Shown here: positions 61,701-64,000 of the stretch, in pieces
Position numbering within the stretch: position 1 is the stretch's first letter
Layout: every line of letters begins with the position of its first letter
Source of the DNA: Balanoglossus misakiensis
Taxonomy: Eukaryota; Hemichordata
Assembly (NCBI GenBank): GCA_040954595.2
Contig: CM082595.2
Coordinates: forward strand, 3,968,001 to 4,032,000
DNA: 64,000 nt
Direction: 5' to 3'
Made by a program: the position numbers and the translations under genes
Notes under the pieces: model-generated
The model's database searches: none
What the model saw: only the letters and a program-made list of their open reading frames with translations
What the model was told of the DNA's origin: nothing

Positions 61701-63974
61701 AGGCGATCTATGGTCTCCAATGCAGCCCTGTTGAATTTACGGAAAATAAAAATTAGTAAAACTTGAAAATGTAAATGTAAAGTAATGTACAGTAAAACAT
61801 GTCTAAACTGTACACCAAAGGGACTGAATAAATTGTTCGGTTTGCAGAGGTGTCCGGTTGATAGAGGTTCTTTTAACATGCGGTTCTATGTCAAAGGGAC
61901 AGGAAACTGTGTTCAGTATAGACAGGTTTCCAGATTAGACATGGCTCGGTTTAGACAGGTTTCACTGTATAACTATGCCTCAAAACTATTTTCTGTTTAG
62001 CTTTCTAAAATGTGGATTTTTCTTCTGTAACACTCTTACCTTCTGACAGCTGTTGGTATGTCATAGGAGTCAAATATCTTGACCACTGGTGGCAGCAACA
62101 GATGAAGATAATCATCTAGATTGGCTCCAAACATCTGCATTGCATTCAACAGCTGGAAAAATGAATGTGTATATGCTGATATTTCCCTCAATATCTTCCA
62201 CTTCCTCACAAAGAAGTAATGTTACTTTCAAATATAGTATACACTATTGCCATCCACCAAAAGTAACCTACATGTACATACACAGCATTTAAAGAAACAT
62301 TTTATCTAAATAGAGACAAATATTTTCCTGTATGAAAATCCCAGCAAGTAAATCTACCTTTCATCTATCCAGGGCTAATCTGCAAGCAAATGTTTGTGTA
62401 CATGTAATTGTAAAGAGATACAGTACTGTACTTTCACACCACTGTTCATGGCACAATATAGGTGAGATTACTCTACCTTGAGTGTGACAATTCTCTCATG
62501 GCTGTCGTGCATGAAAACCCTCAACATCTGTGGCACTAGCTGCGGCAGATAAACTCTGAACTCGCCTCCCAGGGCGACCACAATCTGCTCTATCAACAAG
62601 ATCATTGTGATCTGCATGGGACTGTCCAGTGTCCAGTATTCCTGCAAAAATCAGAGAATAATGACTTTTGTGGTATTGTAAGTTATTTTTAAAACCTGAC
62701 TTATACAAACTATGTTACATTATTTCGTCAGTACTTGGTGGTCATACAATGAAGAGATCGTCCTTATGTGTATGAATAATATGTAAGTACCTCTTCATGT
62801 CACTGAAACAACACTTGTATATACATGTATATACAAAATAACATTTCTTATTCCTATCTTATAACATGCACTGTATTGCATCCTTTTGACATTTCATACA
62901 CTTCATCTGAAACATTTGCAATTTTACCTTTATAATTGAGAAGATGTCATCCAGGTAATTCCTGATGTGTTGTTTGACAATGGAAATAATGAATCCCAGC
63001 TGCTGGAACAAAAACTAGAAAAGAAAAGACAAAATTATTTGTGATGACTTAGCCTTCACAAATACTAGATCTGTGTAGTATATGTACATGTACATTGCAT
63101 ATGTGTAGATGTTGCTCTACATGGATTCATGTGTGATATGGACATAAATAAGCAAATATGGGAAAATCAGGTCGTAACACAGCAAGAGTAACTTGTGTAG
63201 GCGTGACGTAAGAATATATTTCATGAAAGATTTATAGTAGAAACACATTCATTGTATGTTGAAGACCATGCTGAAAATGGGTTCACATAATAGCCATTGG
63301 TGGCGCTATAATGTCTTGCGCCCAGAAAACACTGTTTATCAAAATCAAAGTGACTGTAATTTCTCACCTCTCTGATGCCAGGATCACACGTCCTTATCAC
63401 GGTCAGAAAAGTGGGCATAATCTGAGGTAAAAATTGCACACACTTGATTCCCATACTCTTGAAGATGAAAGTAATTGCCTGGACGACCATGTTGTGATGA
63501 TTAGACAAGGATGGGTCTCTCATGATCCTCATCAGCGTTGACACGGCAACAGCTGGATAGAACTCCTCCAATGGACAGCTGCCCATGTTGACTAACATCT
63601 CACTGGTTGTGTATTCACCTAGTATATATAGTTCGCTGTCAGTTTTGTTGTATTATTTTATGACTTTATTTTCAAATTCAGACAAATGAACATAACAAAA
63701 AATCTAGACAACTGGACATGAATGGTCTTGTCTGTTTACAGAAAAAAATATTCTGAACACATAAGATCAAATCTATCCACCCTAATAGAATATTTTACAA
63801 GTGCACCACAGAATTGCAGTGTTTGATTCTTTAAAACTTACCACTGGTGTCTTGGTTCCCTTTGGTTTCTGGCATACTGACCACAGCACCAGTGTCGTAT
63901 CGGTCAATCTGTCCCAAGTTGACTTTGTGTTTGTATGGATCTAGAGCCCCCAACAGACCCAGCACTCGGATGGT
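13218..63974 (-). CDS. MTOR: Serine/threonine kinase mTOR, C-terminal two thirds (37 exons, gene continues past the right edge)
   Basis: mTOR is the PI3K-related kinase at the core of TORC1 and TORC2, coupling nutrients and growth factors to translation, growth and autophagy. I placed 37 exons by reading the minus strand and matching GT..AG borders. They sum to 4962 bases, a multiple of three, giving 1653 residues plus stop with no frame break. In order from the N-terminal side they encode HEAT repeats, the FAT domain, FRB, the kinase domain (GDRHPSN catalytic loop, HIDFGDCF metal-binding motif) and FATC (ending GWCPFW, stop at 13218-13220). Human mTOR has 2549 residues, so roughly the first third, the start codon and the promoter lie to the right of this window. 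Most introns are 0.1 to 0.5 kb, but the one between 19786 and 56556 is about 36.8 kb and hosts a TLR and six kinase genes. Identity is certain. Exon coordinates per domain are in the entries that follow. Confidence 0.97.
14716..16954 (-). CDS. MTOR: MTOR exons for the PI3K-like kinase domain
   Basis: Exons are 16780-16954, 16314-16449, 15927-16074, 15634-15756, 15394-15476, 15209-15281, 14983-15057 and 14716-14851. Recognisable landmarks in order are the N-lobe lysine region ([19 protein letters not shown]), the hinge ([13 protein letters not shown]), the catalytic loop GLGDRHPSN, split between exons 15394-15476 and 15209-15281, and the DFG motif in [10 protein letters not shown]. All catalytic residues I can place are present, so the enzyme should be active. 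The 330-bp intron at 16450-16779 is half filled by a CATA microsatellite; an open frame runs through it on the minus strand but the splice sites on both sides are clear. Confidence 0.95.
16551..16720. repeat. CATA tetranucleotide microsatellite in an MTOR intron
   Basis: Long runs of CATA (TATG on the other strand), broken near 16620-16650 by ACA/CACA units, fill half of a 330-bp intron inside the kinase-domain region. A short CAAA run lies at about 16493-16516. Length variation here could alter intron size but not coding sequence. Confidence 0.95.
17078..17621 (-). CDS. MTOR: MTOR exons for the FRB (FKBP12-rapamycin binding) domain
   Basis: Two phase-0 exons, 17439-17621 and 17078-17212, encode the four-helix FRB domain, starting at [20 protein letters not shown] and ending at RRISKQLPQ. 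The residues known to contact rapamycin in human FRB are retained: the Ser in EEASRLYF, and Trp, Tyr and Phe in [12 protein letters not shown]. The animal's TORC1 is therefore expected to be rapamycin-sensitive (family knowledge plus the residues seen here). Confidence 0.96.
17800..19786 (-). CDS. MTOR: MTOR exons for the C-terminal part of the FAT domain
   Basis: Exons are 19669-19786, 18923-19120, 18389-18586, 18163-18261 and 17800-17922. They encode [17 protein letters not shown], then [16 protein letters not shown], a Gln/Gly/Ser-rich linker ([18 protein letters not shown] and following) where vertebrates have a Ser/Thr/Ala-rich linker, and [19 protein letters not shown]. The linker is the least conserved part of the FAT domain. 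The 5' border at 19786 is the acceptor of the 36.8-kb intron; its first base completes an Arg codon begun in exon 56556-56677, so the long intron is proven by phase and homology. Confidence 0.95.
20609..21234 (+). other. Likely 5' untranslated intron of the TLR gene
   Basis: A strong donor (AAAG|GTAAGT) at 20609 and an acceptor (TTTTCATTTTCAACAG) ending at 21234 flank this stretch. The acceptor sits just upstream of the TLR start codons. The exon upstream of 20609 would be non-coding; its 5' end is not visible. Short plus-strand open frames around 20.2-20.5 kb are not supported as genes. Confidence 0.5.
21269..24232 (+). CDS. Toll-like receptor, single coding exon
   Basis: This is a type I membrane receptor of innate immunity, 987 residues from the ATG at 21269. 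That start gives a clean signal peptide ([20 protein letters not shown]). An in-frame ATG at 21239 is possible, and frame further upstream crosses a splice acceptor. After an N-terminal cap with Cys ([14 protein letters not shown]) come about 25 leucine-rich repeats, then one C-terminal cap ([10 protein letters not shown] with later Cys), a transmembrane helix at about residues 778-800 ([20 protein letters not shown]) and a TIR domain at about residues 832-975. A single C-terminal cap is the vertebrate-type TLR layout. TIR box 2 (RDLKPG) and box 3 (FW) are present; box 1 is unusual (YDVNISNSD instead of the common YDAFISYS). The gene lies in an MTOR intron on the opposite strand. The TIR part is visibly more GC-rich than the ectodomain. 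The ligand cannot be predicted. Confidence 0.95.
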   Translation: MEAPHRLFVLVAVVTTLQMCSCNYQAKPCHTDFRDTSKLDCSGHNLTRIPDVKDYKPNTIKGLWLNTNNITTVTAGALNSFITLTLLKMDSNHIHRLDGKVFGELHHLKQLYLQDNDIQTIDDITFDGLLDLEILDLRRNPISRLPGKTFRELNSLKELHLSMCYFPQLQVDQFFGLENLHTLSVEMCNVSQIENGVFSRVPNVTWLSLQGNRLSALDGAIFRHLSKLEVLDLSHNRLVKIVANLCVHTPLLENLTFSYNPLEEINFGDDYKACNLANLHLVSVTNMSDVTKVNKSFEGLTKTNLTQLDYRGNVITIGDYELFQGFNNLSILDFSSRTIVPFTATSSLGSTAEVQRSNIHTLRLSNNTSPGTPSLTVLTLIDFATKVINESYLKELDISQNGLSILLNDSFLAFPSLEVLNIAHNLIRNIEVCAFRGLHKLRHLSLRDNNLWTIVPHTFDISRNFPLEFLDLSENVLAYYVDDAFIGLKNLLELRLADQGKIRILEENFDDLPSLQKLDISGNTWADQFYLPLCKMPNLTLLNISHAWVKSKKAFPFDDISVKCQGFVSNLKTLDFKASFVDNCKNVEDYFSRNWHAFQKLQKLFLSFLIHYEPDYFPWGMFSNLSRLEVLKLKGNRIQTIPPGAFSKLTRLSHLDLSWNSMASFETLPCEDLKHLKTLCLNKNAIEHIDGEFFKKLPNLTQLYLNGNRFDCSCPFIPFRHFIDSPDSKRIHNLTSNFRHYDERPYWFQDYVCDVPIDLHGKTIADFNPYSTLKCEPSIIFTVALMSLAALAVGVTILVKFFRYQIRYVWFIVKLKLNCHRYEPMCDDQEYEYDVNISNSDADEDWVVHTLLPWLEGTKQLKVHLKVRDLKPGTTKPRYVADLIYKKSRKTLFVISESFITNGTCMQELYVAFQKLFDEHMNIMVFVNLEEIPDNKQPRVLRFPLCKKRANKWWLCKDNETRKAVFWLDVEHYIDEVSKVNHITQIH
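24567..24572 (+). promoter_or_regulatory. Candidate polyadenylation signal of the TLR gene
   Basis: AATAAA lies about 335 bases after the TLR stop codon in AT-rich DNA. It is the first consensus hexamer downstream on the plus strand that I noticed. Confidence 0.4.
24600..27200. other. Non-coding part of the giant intron between TLR and the first kinase
   Basis: AT-rich sequence with no supportable gene. A small perfect hairpin lies at 25503-25528 (AACTTTTATCAA, two bases, then its reverse complement). The right end may include the 3' untranslated region of the kinase gene that ends at 27228. Confidence 0.6.
27228..28688 (-). CDS. STK35/PDIK1L-like protein kinase 1, proline-rich tail
   Basis: A 486-residue protein with a kinase domain at about residues 4-285. 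Lys33 (FAGKK), [11 protein letters not shown] (KVADFGLAK) and APE ([12 protein letters not shown]) are all present; the first glycine of the glycine loop is replaced by Arg (RRGAFGEI). The activation segment and the following [19 protein letters not shown] match the STK35/PDIK1L (NKF4) family. I chose the ATG at 28688 because it puts the catalytic lysine at residue 33 as in the sister genes; the open frame extends three codons upstream without another ATG. The tail (about 200 residues) is Pro/Lys/Arg-rich and holds several RPHTA-type repeats. The gene is nested in an MTOR intron, same strand. Intronless coding sequence; a 5' untranslated exon is possible (acceptor-like CAG about 50 bases upstream of ATG). 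Substrate unknown. Confidence 0.9.
   Translation of the reverse strand: MAKYNKIGKLRRGAFGEISLLKNRETGEVFAGKKLKCDGPSKVSDAMNELFALAKLEHNNIVRIAGVHTTFVHDILNIWLVMEYCPHGTLNDFILQENRLRSNTLKRDIMKQLADAVSFLHEKRIVHRDLKPENILITMKDGQPQAKVADFGLAKVCESLVGRNVMTTFCGTEFFMAPEVFGHSYTEKADVFSLGVIFFALIERTTWQGHLVYYFRSRGRIMSIGRALRENSMIECHLKEWFPISRQLKHAISSMLAYDESDRPSMQSIFRMLRREALVIEKRTASPMLQRKIARLHLPSASESETDSTSFSRKFPHPPPATPRLAAQNAPLKLPKIDRFGIVVDSKYIFKEKLEPWKIKIDRPPSYLLAPRPPPPRPAIKKIENVEVGRPHTASRVPRPPAHPKLKNKTKMTRPHTALANRYPQPPKAPKPDAKTDSPKIHRPFTAAKVPHPPKEPRREDRIMRLIRPRTGSLVRINQYKPAWKP
28742..31500. other. Non-coding intron DNA upstream of kinase 1
   Basis: No supportable gene. Short open frames on both strands lack domain content. 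A MITE-like element lies at 30721-30813. The stretch next to 28742 should include the kinase 1 promoter. Confidence 0.55.
30721..30813. mobile_element. 93-bp MITE-like element, TTAACCCTTTCACC family, copy 1
   Basis: The left end TTAACCCTTTCACC is the exact reverse complement of the right end GGTGAAAGGGTTAA. The interior (cccagtta..ccaatagaaaacaatg..tttggacta) matches copies at 32937-33018 and 61364-61456. It has no coding capacity. The ends include TTAA, which could be part of the element or a target duplication. Confidence 0.8.
31505..31959 (-). CDS. Possible orphan exon of unknown protein
   Basis: An open minus-strand frame of about 150 codons ends exactly at a strong donor (ATGGCAAA|GTAAGTAC, exon left border 31505). 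The encoded text is not low-complexity and contains [15 protein letters not shown] and [19 protein letters not shown], vaguely like the middle of FkbM-type methyltransferases. I found no following exon at lower coordinates with a continuing domain, and the start or acceptor at the right end is not settled. It may be a real exon, a gene relic, or chance. It sits just outside the left edge of the tandem duplication. Confidence 0.3.
32937..33018. mobile_element. MITE-like element, TTAACCCTTTCACC family, copy 2
   Basis: Ends TTAACCCTTTCACC and GGTGAAAGGGTTA are inverted repeats; the interior matches copies 1 and 3. It lies in unit A of the tandem duplication. The matching place in unit B (about 39972-39985, GATGTGTACACTTTCTCTTC) lacks the element, which is evidence of insertion after, or loss since, the duplication. 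Confidence 0.8.
35050..37799 (-). pseudogene. STK35/PDIK1L-like kinase 2, broken tandem copy (pseudogene or pseudokinase)
   Basis: This is the unit A sister of the intact kinase at 41203-43638. The N-terminal part (ATG at 37799, down to about 37103) and the C-terminal part (about 36782 to stop at 35050) are each open, but a 0.3-kb palindromic insert with stop codons splits them between the Ala-Leu-Phe-Lys and Asn-Lys-Gln-Tyr equivalents. The catalytic lysine codon AAG is ATG here (FAGMKLRC), DFG is DCG (VSDCGLSK), and the activation segment has an extra codon and changed residues after [11 protein letters not shown] is kept. The tail frame (over 560 codons) has stayed open, so either inactivation is recent or a tail-only or spliced product is made. 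I see no good splice pair that would remove the insert cleanly. A 5' untranslated exon probably ends at 39118 (donor CTCAG|GTGAGTAC, as in the sister). Confidence 0.85.
36790..37096. mobile_element. Palindromic insertion inside kinase 2
   Basis: Relative to the intact sister gene this stretch is extra. Bases 36790-36930 form a near-perfect hairpin: GCAATAAAACACCCCCAGCC on the left is mirrored by GGCTGGGGGTGTTTTATTGC on the right, with arms over 60 bases and a loop around GAGCGATAGCGA. A second inverted pair bounds the rest: TATATTATTCCAGTATATTG (36934-36953) and its near reverse complement (37076-37095). T/A-rich bases at both borders hint at a short target duplication, but its exact length cannot be fixed. 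It looks like a foldback or compound MITE. Confidence 0.75.
37929..38235. repeat. Interspersed repeat with two diverged tandem units
   Basis: A unit of about 145 bases, recognisable by TTTGCATATTCATGACC, then AATCCAAATTAACAAAATCA and CCAAATTTCAGCT, occurs twice (about 37929-38073 and 38074-38210) and is followed by GACGACGGACGGACACTTA. The block is absent from unit B of the duplication, so it was inserted or lost after duplication. The GACGACGGACGGAC tail is typical of an abundant class of invertebrate interspersed repeats (from memory). Confidence 0.6.
39288..45374. repeat. Tandem duplication, unit B (about 6.1 kb)
   Basis: The direct partner of unit A (32032-39287). It contains the intact kinase gene at 41203-43638, its probable 5' untranslated exon (left border 45042, donor GTCCTCAG|GTGAGTAC) and a GACA run at about 44941-44974. 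The left edge abuts the right edge of unit A at GACTCAACTT, so the two units are directly adjacent. Confidence 0.9.
41203..43638 (-). CDS. STK35/PDIK1L-like protein kinase 3, long charged tail (intact tandem copy)
   Basis: An 811-residue protein. The kinase domain (about residues 4-290) has GKGAFG (11-16), Lys33, HRD (130-132), DFG (153-155) and APE (180-182), so it should be active. ATG at 43638 is the first ATG of the frame and gives the family-standard start MDKYQ. After about residue 310 the protein is extremely rich in Arg, Lys, Glu, Asp and Ser, with a poly-Asp run (DDDSDDDD), RRRR clusters and Ser-Pro-Arg motifs, ending in probable coiled-coil segments and a basic PKRKKKSGG patch, suggesting nuclear or RNA-associated location (inference). 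A 5' untranslated exon probably ends at 45042 and joins at an acceptor near 43672 (TTTACTAG). It is nested in the MTOR intron and is the intact sister of the broken copy at 35050-37799. Confidence 0.92.
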   Translation of the reverse strand: MDKYQKVEKIGKGAFGSVLLFDHKEKREHFAGKKLRCDTPEKHTSAMKEVMVLSKLDHKHIVNILDVITTQSTDGRNSWDVWLMMEYCTENNLNHYMMLKNRMADLDLKLELMTQIVDAVAYLHEKSIVHRDLKPDNILITLRRGEVVAKVSDFGLSKIAESVSGHCIMETFCGTELFMAPEIYKERYTEKVDIFSLGVIFLALLTNSSPRGKLSICYQKDDFKLPLGRALFKNKQYRPPVRDDLGISPELKEAVLCMVSYRARDRPSAEDVLVMFNCETASSNDVFSEKYSEGESSAEETRRKDGGDRPARKQRIEDRESGSDDERPEKRYEERGNDERRKERAKRMDELRNRDDDSDDDDIVVVESKKKPNRNRRIRSEETESTESEIPPRERRRSDGFIPSKRVPQRVRQEETQLGDIAEEGRNKRRGKARERDPERSPDAGGGERIRRKEPVDEESGGESPRIRRQRKKKSTDGNAEEVEATVEKLRELRLAERRRRRAEREQYENGGGRQPRDCATNGDAAKPARTPRRVERDRGNDGVGVSPRNRRSPRNLTQDDGYNTFSGQQEQSPRTRRRRRDDKDSKMPTIRTERPDTQASDHGVEVGRSHEYARLKDSLAVAKERMKNEEVKSDEEYKEIDIRYAPPVGIQDSMKLIKNQRRQEKEERFEREQRQDAAERCFKNLGIEDSIFVARRRKDQRESRDIINSLEDDEAMTGGFKNHVDSMKLVGVTPGGIHLQSKDFSDIDEDVHGGDGRCEMIDACKREEEERLRRLESAREGDAPKRKKKSGGYKVLKKKQNSRSSLNSES
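45375..46670. other. Spacer between tandem unit B and kinase 4
   Basis: No supportable gene. It contains a poly(G) stretch near 46031-46038 and AT-rich sequence, and probably the 3' untranslated region of kinase 4 at its right end. Confidence 0.55.
46671..48740 (-). CDS. STK35/PDIK1L-like protein kinase 4, serine-rich tail
   Basis: A 689-residue protein starting at the ATG at 48740 ([11 protein letters not shown]). The kinase domain has GSGRYG (11-16), Lys33 (FAGKKLRC), [11 protein letters not shown] (KLSDFGLAT) and APE (SATFMAPEV). All catalytic landmarks are present. From about residue 300 on the protein is disordered and Ser/Arg/Asp-rich, with many Arg-Ser and Ser-x-Ser motifs that are likely phosphorylation targets. 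It is unlike the tails of the neighbouring kinases. The kinase-core DNA (about 48100-48560) is strongly GC-rich and the tail is not. A donor-like site AAAG|GTACGTAC at 49267 could end an upstream untranslated exon. Nested in the MTOR intron, same strand as MTOR. Family assignment is firm, function unknown. Confidence 0.92.
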   Translation of the reverse strand: MEKYKRMHSLGSGRYGEVYLLRDRQTEKTFAGKKLRCLSSRTADKAFKEACTMANLHHDNIVRMITVCTEMRSEYLDVWMVMEFCAEGTLNDYMVRGGRLLDTPWKLEVMSQMSQGVAYLHERDIVHRDIKPDNILVDKRAGDIRVKLSDFGLATVHESLSGEDYLSHVCGSATFMAPEVLDQRYDKKADMFSLGVVDLALLTNTAKNGKLVYYAVCRKTDRAQILCDALRQNDSVYLLVPPKLCECPTLEEVMLSMVKSNPASRPTAAEALHQLQVGSKEYLRAISQGEKQSRKGCQATARRSSGSKSGETIRIRDTSSESRSLVQSERYSYPRSEYTDDDSHRRGSRSDKAMTQEDDSSLSGSRERIVYKGSLRKFLDTYDSYSDEDEVRIVRVRRRLPDNKQGVSHSEENPSTSRSQSHSSSIRSNGTRSQDGKIRNQKQVTSEYQESRKSKTSLARSDGAAEMARHNQDKRDPTSFSPSAYCDGFFSSGGDRCRSGYVQLGSHSGHRKANSTSYQDDSDHSQVSRGESGAYSPDGLLHEMEKYVQDLDTGYRTDSVTRTPGNSGSRSSTTHRPSMESHDSAGASRSSEQSRTQEKTRTSSRSDSNDTTKTRSHHKAHGPAFKTEKGSPTSITASSGSRRQDNAPHFQDMFDSGLVPKPVEKTGDKEKKTDKQKLKSRYSLDNVPE
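48741..51140. other. Spacer between kinase 4 and kinase 5
   Basis: No supportable gene. The left 0.6 kb should hold the kinase 4 promoter and 5' untranslated exon; the right end should hold the 3' untranslated region of kinase 5. Short open frames lack domain content. Confidence 0.55.
51141..52163 (-). CDS. STK35/PDIK1L-like protein kinase 5, short tail
   Basis: A 340-residue protein, nearly all kinase domain: GSGGFA (11-16; the third glycine is Ala), Lys33 (CAGKRLEC), [14 protein letters not shown] (KLCDFGIST) and APE (FMAPEVADY). ATG at 52163 sits at [11 protein letters not shown]. The tail of about 70 residues is acidic ([12 protein letters not shown]) and ends in Ser/Gly. It is the closest relative of kinase 6 (54101-55279), which faces away from it; the two are mirror copies. 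A 5' untranslated intron is likely at 52200-52710 (donor ACAA|GTAAGTGT, acceptor AACTTTCAG), mirrored in kinase 6. Nested in the MTOR intron. Confidence 0.92.
   Translation of the reverse strand: MEKYTKREKLGSGGFASVFRLRNKETKVECAGKRLECDSPQKLTSVMQELVLLARLEHKNIVKIREHFADKEDGTMMVWICMEFCEMGTLDTYFQQEGRMKDTRLKIRLMGEVADALGYLHSKKVAHRDLKPANILLKRKDDGSITVKLCDFGISTMYDMMGKTTSMHTVIGTIPFMAPEVADYKPYTENCDIFSMGVTLLALMVCSVSGGHIVYLLDEKPLSHAMNANRAVPQSVLDDLEQCPEVKDLVKSMLSFDPEDRPDAQFISSALASVDDVFITASAIPPWTQVECTEYDGDTFESDEEVTTVMTGRPKSANYKSGSSDKGYYTGTGSTSGSRH
52711..53661. promoter_or_regulatory. Head-to-head promoter region shared by mirrored kinases 5 and 6
   Basis: The sequence between the two untranslated exons is an inverted repeat. 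The left arm 52792-52960 and the right arm 53400-53580 match as reverse complements (for example CTCAGTGGTATGG, ATTTTGGGTAA and AATGGGGTGTGATCACATGA in both), and the untranslated exons at the outer ends also match. The unpaired centre is about 0.4 kb. Both genes should start transcription within or beside the arms, so each kept its own copy of the same core promoter. Exact start sites are not visible. Confidence 0.6.
54101..55279 (+). CDS. STK35/PDIK1L-like protein kinase 6, acidic tail
   Basis: A 392-residue protein. The kinase domain shows GEGGFA (11-16), Lys33 (CAGKRIKC), [14 protein letters not shown] (KLCDFGIAT) and APE ([10 protein letters not shown]). The ATG at 54101 follows an in-frame stop. 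The upstream intron 53662-54064 (CTGAAAA|GTAAGTTT to AACTTTCAG) lies in the 5' untranslated region and mirrors that of kinase 5. Compared with kinase 5 it has about 33 extra residues after ALANV, including an acidic stretch ([16 protein letters not shown]), flanked by a repeated Ala-Leu-Ala-x-Val, and a longer Lys-rich end ([13 protein letters not shown]). It is the only kinase of the cluster on the plus strand, as expected from the inverted duplication. Probably catalytically active. Confidence 0.93.
   Translation: MVEYTLHEKLGEGGFAEVFRLRNKETKVDCAGKRIKCDSPQKLTKAINELVLMTGLEHKNIVKILEHFADKEGDTMTVWICMEYCDMGTLDSYFQLKGTMKEYRLKVRLMGEVADALGYLHSKKVAHRDLKPANILLMRRDDGSITVKLCDFGIATYDMMGKTASMHTAIGTIEFLAPEVADFKSYTKKCDIFSMGASLLALLMCSVHRGHVVYLVGKKPLGHAVNSSRAVPRVVLNDLKRFPQLKDLVTSMLAFDPEDRPDAPSIASALANVCASYRPIISTDVDDSEEDEECHDYDDALASVDDELITASAIPPWTQEECTEYDGDTFEPSDRSDEEVATVKTEHPNLQTNESGSSDKGYDTGSAACSLKADTQQKQPPGVKKSKVCQIL
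55280..56555. other. 3' flank of kinase 6 to the MTOR exon
   Basis: No supportable gene. ATTAAA hexamers at 55501-55506 and near 55789 are weak polyadenylation candidates for kinase 6. TC-rich and AC-rich simple sequence lies around 56136-56160 and 56450-56475. Confidence 0.5.
56556..59899 (-). CDS. MTOR: MTOR exons for the N-terminal and middle FAT domain
   Basis: Exons are 59766-59899, 59484-59562, 59211-59350, 58803-59019, 58152-58337, 57774-57899, 57262-57393 and 56556-56677. They encode the TPR-like helical repeats of the FAT domain, with conserved text such as [51 protein letters not shown] and [13 protein letters not shown]. All junctions keep phase. The last of these exons ends at the donor of the 36.8-kb intron and encodes a segment ([19 protein letters not shown]) that differs from the vertebrate Gln-rich segment. 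Confidence 0.95.
57024..57131. repeat. 54-bp tandem duplication in an MTOR intron
   Basis: Two adjacent copies (57024-57077 and 57078-57131), beginning AGCCTTTTATTATTTATG and ending AACATATTCCTTG, look identical. They lie in the intron between exons 57262-57393 and 56556-56677 and suggest a very recent slippage or duplication. Confidence 0.9.
60080..63974 (-). CDS. MTOR: MTOR exons for the HEAT-repeat region (partial)
   Basis: Exons are 63842-63974, 63368-63618, 62928-63014, 62477-62641, 62040-62152, 61472-61727, 61172-61318, 60688-60830 and 60080-60242. They encode middle HEAT repeats, from [19 protein letters not shown] through [30 protein letters not shown] and [19 protein letters not shown] to [19 protein letters not shown] and the start of the FAT domain. 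This region forms the helical solenoid contacted by Raptor/Rictor and Lst8 partner assemblies (family knowledge). The first exon starts in phase 0 behind acceptor TTTTATAG; earlier exons lie beyond the window. Confidence 0.95.
61364..61456. mobile_element. MITE-like element, TTAACCCTTTCACC family, copy 3
   Basis: Ends TTAACCCTTCGACC and GGTGAAAGGGTTAA are imperfect inverted repeats and the interior (ATAGAAAACAATGGATTTGG) matches copies 1 and 2. It sits in an MTOR intron just 16 bases from the 3' border of exon 61472-61727, next to its donor site. Confidence 0.8.
61790..61967. mobile_element. MITE-like element with AAACCTGT-type inverted ends
   Basis: The left end CAGTAAAACATGTCTAAAC and the right end GTTTAGACAGGTTTCACTG are imperfect inverted repeats. 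It is related to elements at 10791-10941 and about 9280-9443, and lies in an MTOR intron. No coding capacity. Confidence 0.65.
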
Positions 63975-64000
63975 CTATAAAACACAAATTCAACATTGAC

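Overview
This window is animal nuclear DNA. Its genes are split by short GT..AG introns, it has tetranucleotide microsatellites and small inverted-repeat (MITE-like) elements, and it carries a tRNA with its own intron. The protein set is an MTOR orthologue very close to the vertebrate protein, a full-length Toll-like receptor and a local expansion of STK35/PDIK1L-type kinases. That set suggests an invertebrate deuterostome, most likely a cephalochordate (amphioxus). The organism call is inference from content, not a database match.

Layout. Positions 1 to about 9.5 kb hold no gene I can support, only scattered short open frames and a GATA microsatellite. From 9562 to 11105 (minus) lie six in-phase exons of a small multi-pass membrane protein that resembles the Frag1/DRAM/Sfk1 (PGAP2-like) family. 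A tRNA-Arg(UCU) gene with an 11-nt intron is at 12123-12207 (plus). From 13218 to beyond the right edge runs MTOR (minus). I resolved 37 exons whose phases all join, giving 1653 codons plus stop: part of the HEAT region, the FAT domain, the FRB domain, the PI3K-like kinase domain and a complete FATC ending in WCPFW.

The striking feature is one MTOR intron of about 36.8 kb (19787-56555), roughly a hundred times longer than most of the other introns here. It contains at least seven nested genes: a Toll-like receptor on the opposite strand (21269-24232), and six kinase genes with intronless coding regions, at 27228-28688 (-), 35050-37799 (-, broken), 41203-43638 (-), 46671-48740 (-), 51141-52163 (-) and 54101-55279 (+). 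In all five intact kinases the catalytic lysine is residue 33, counting from the ATG I chose. They share the STK35/PDIK1L-like kinase core but have very different C-terminal tails. Two duplication modes are visible. One is a direct tandem duplication (about 32032-39287 and 39288-45374), each unit carrying one kinase. The other is an inverted head-to-head duplication centred near 53.18 kb, which includes matching 5' untranslated exons and promoter-side arms.

One member of the tandem pair is decaying or has become a pseudokinase: catalytic Lys is Met, DFG is DCG, and a palindromic insertion of about 0.3 kb splits the reading frame. Its sister is intact. Differences between the two units also show where small mobile elements inserted. 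Whether this nested kinase and TLR cluster is co-regulated with MTOR, the growth and nutrient kinase that hosts it, cannot be read from sequence alone.
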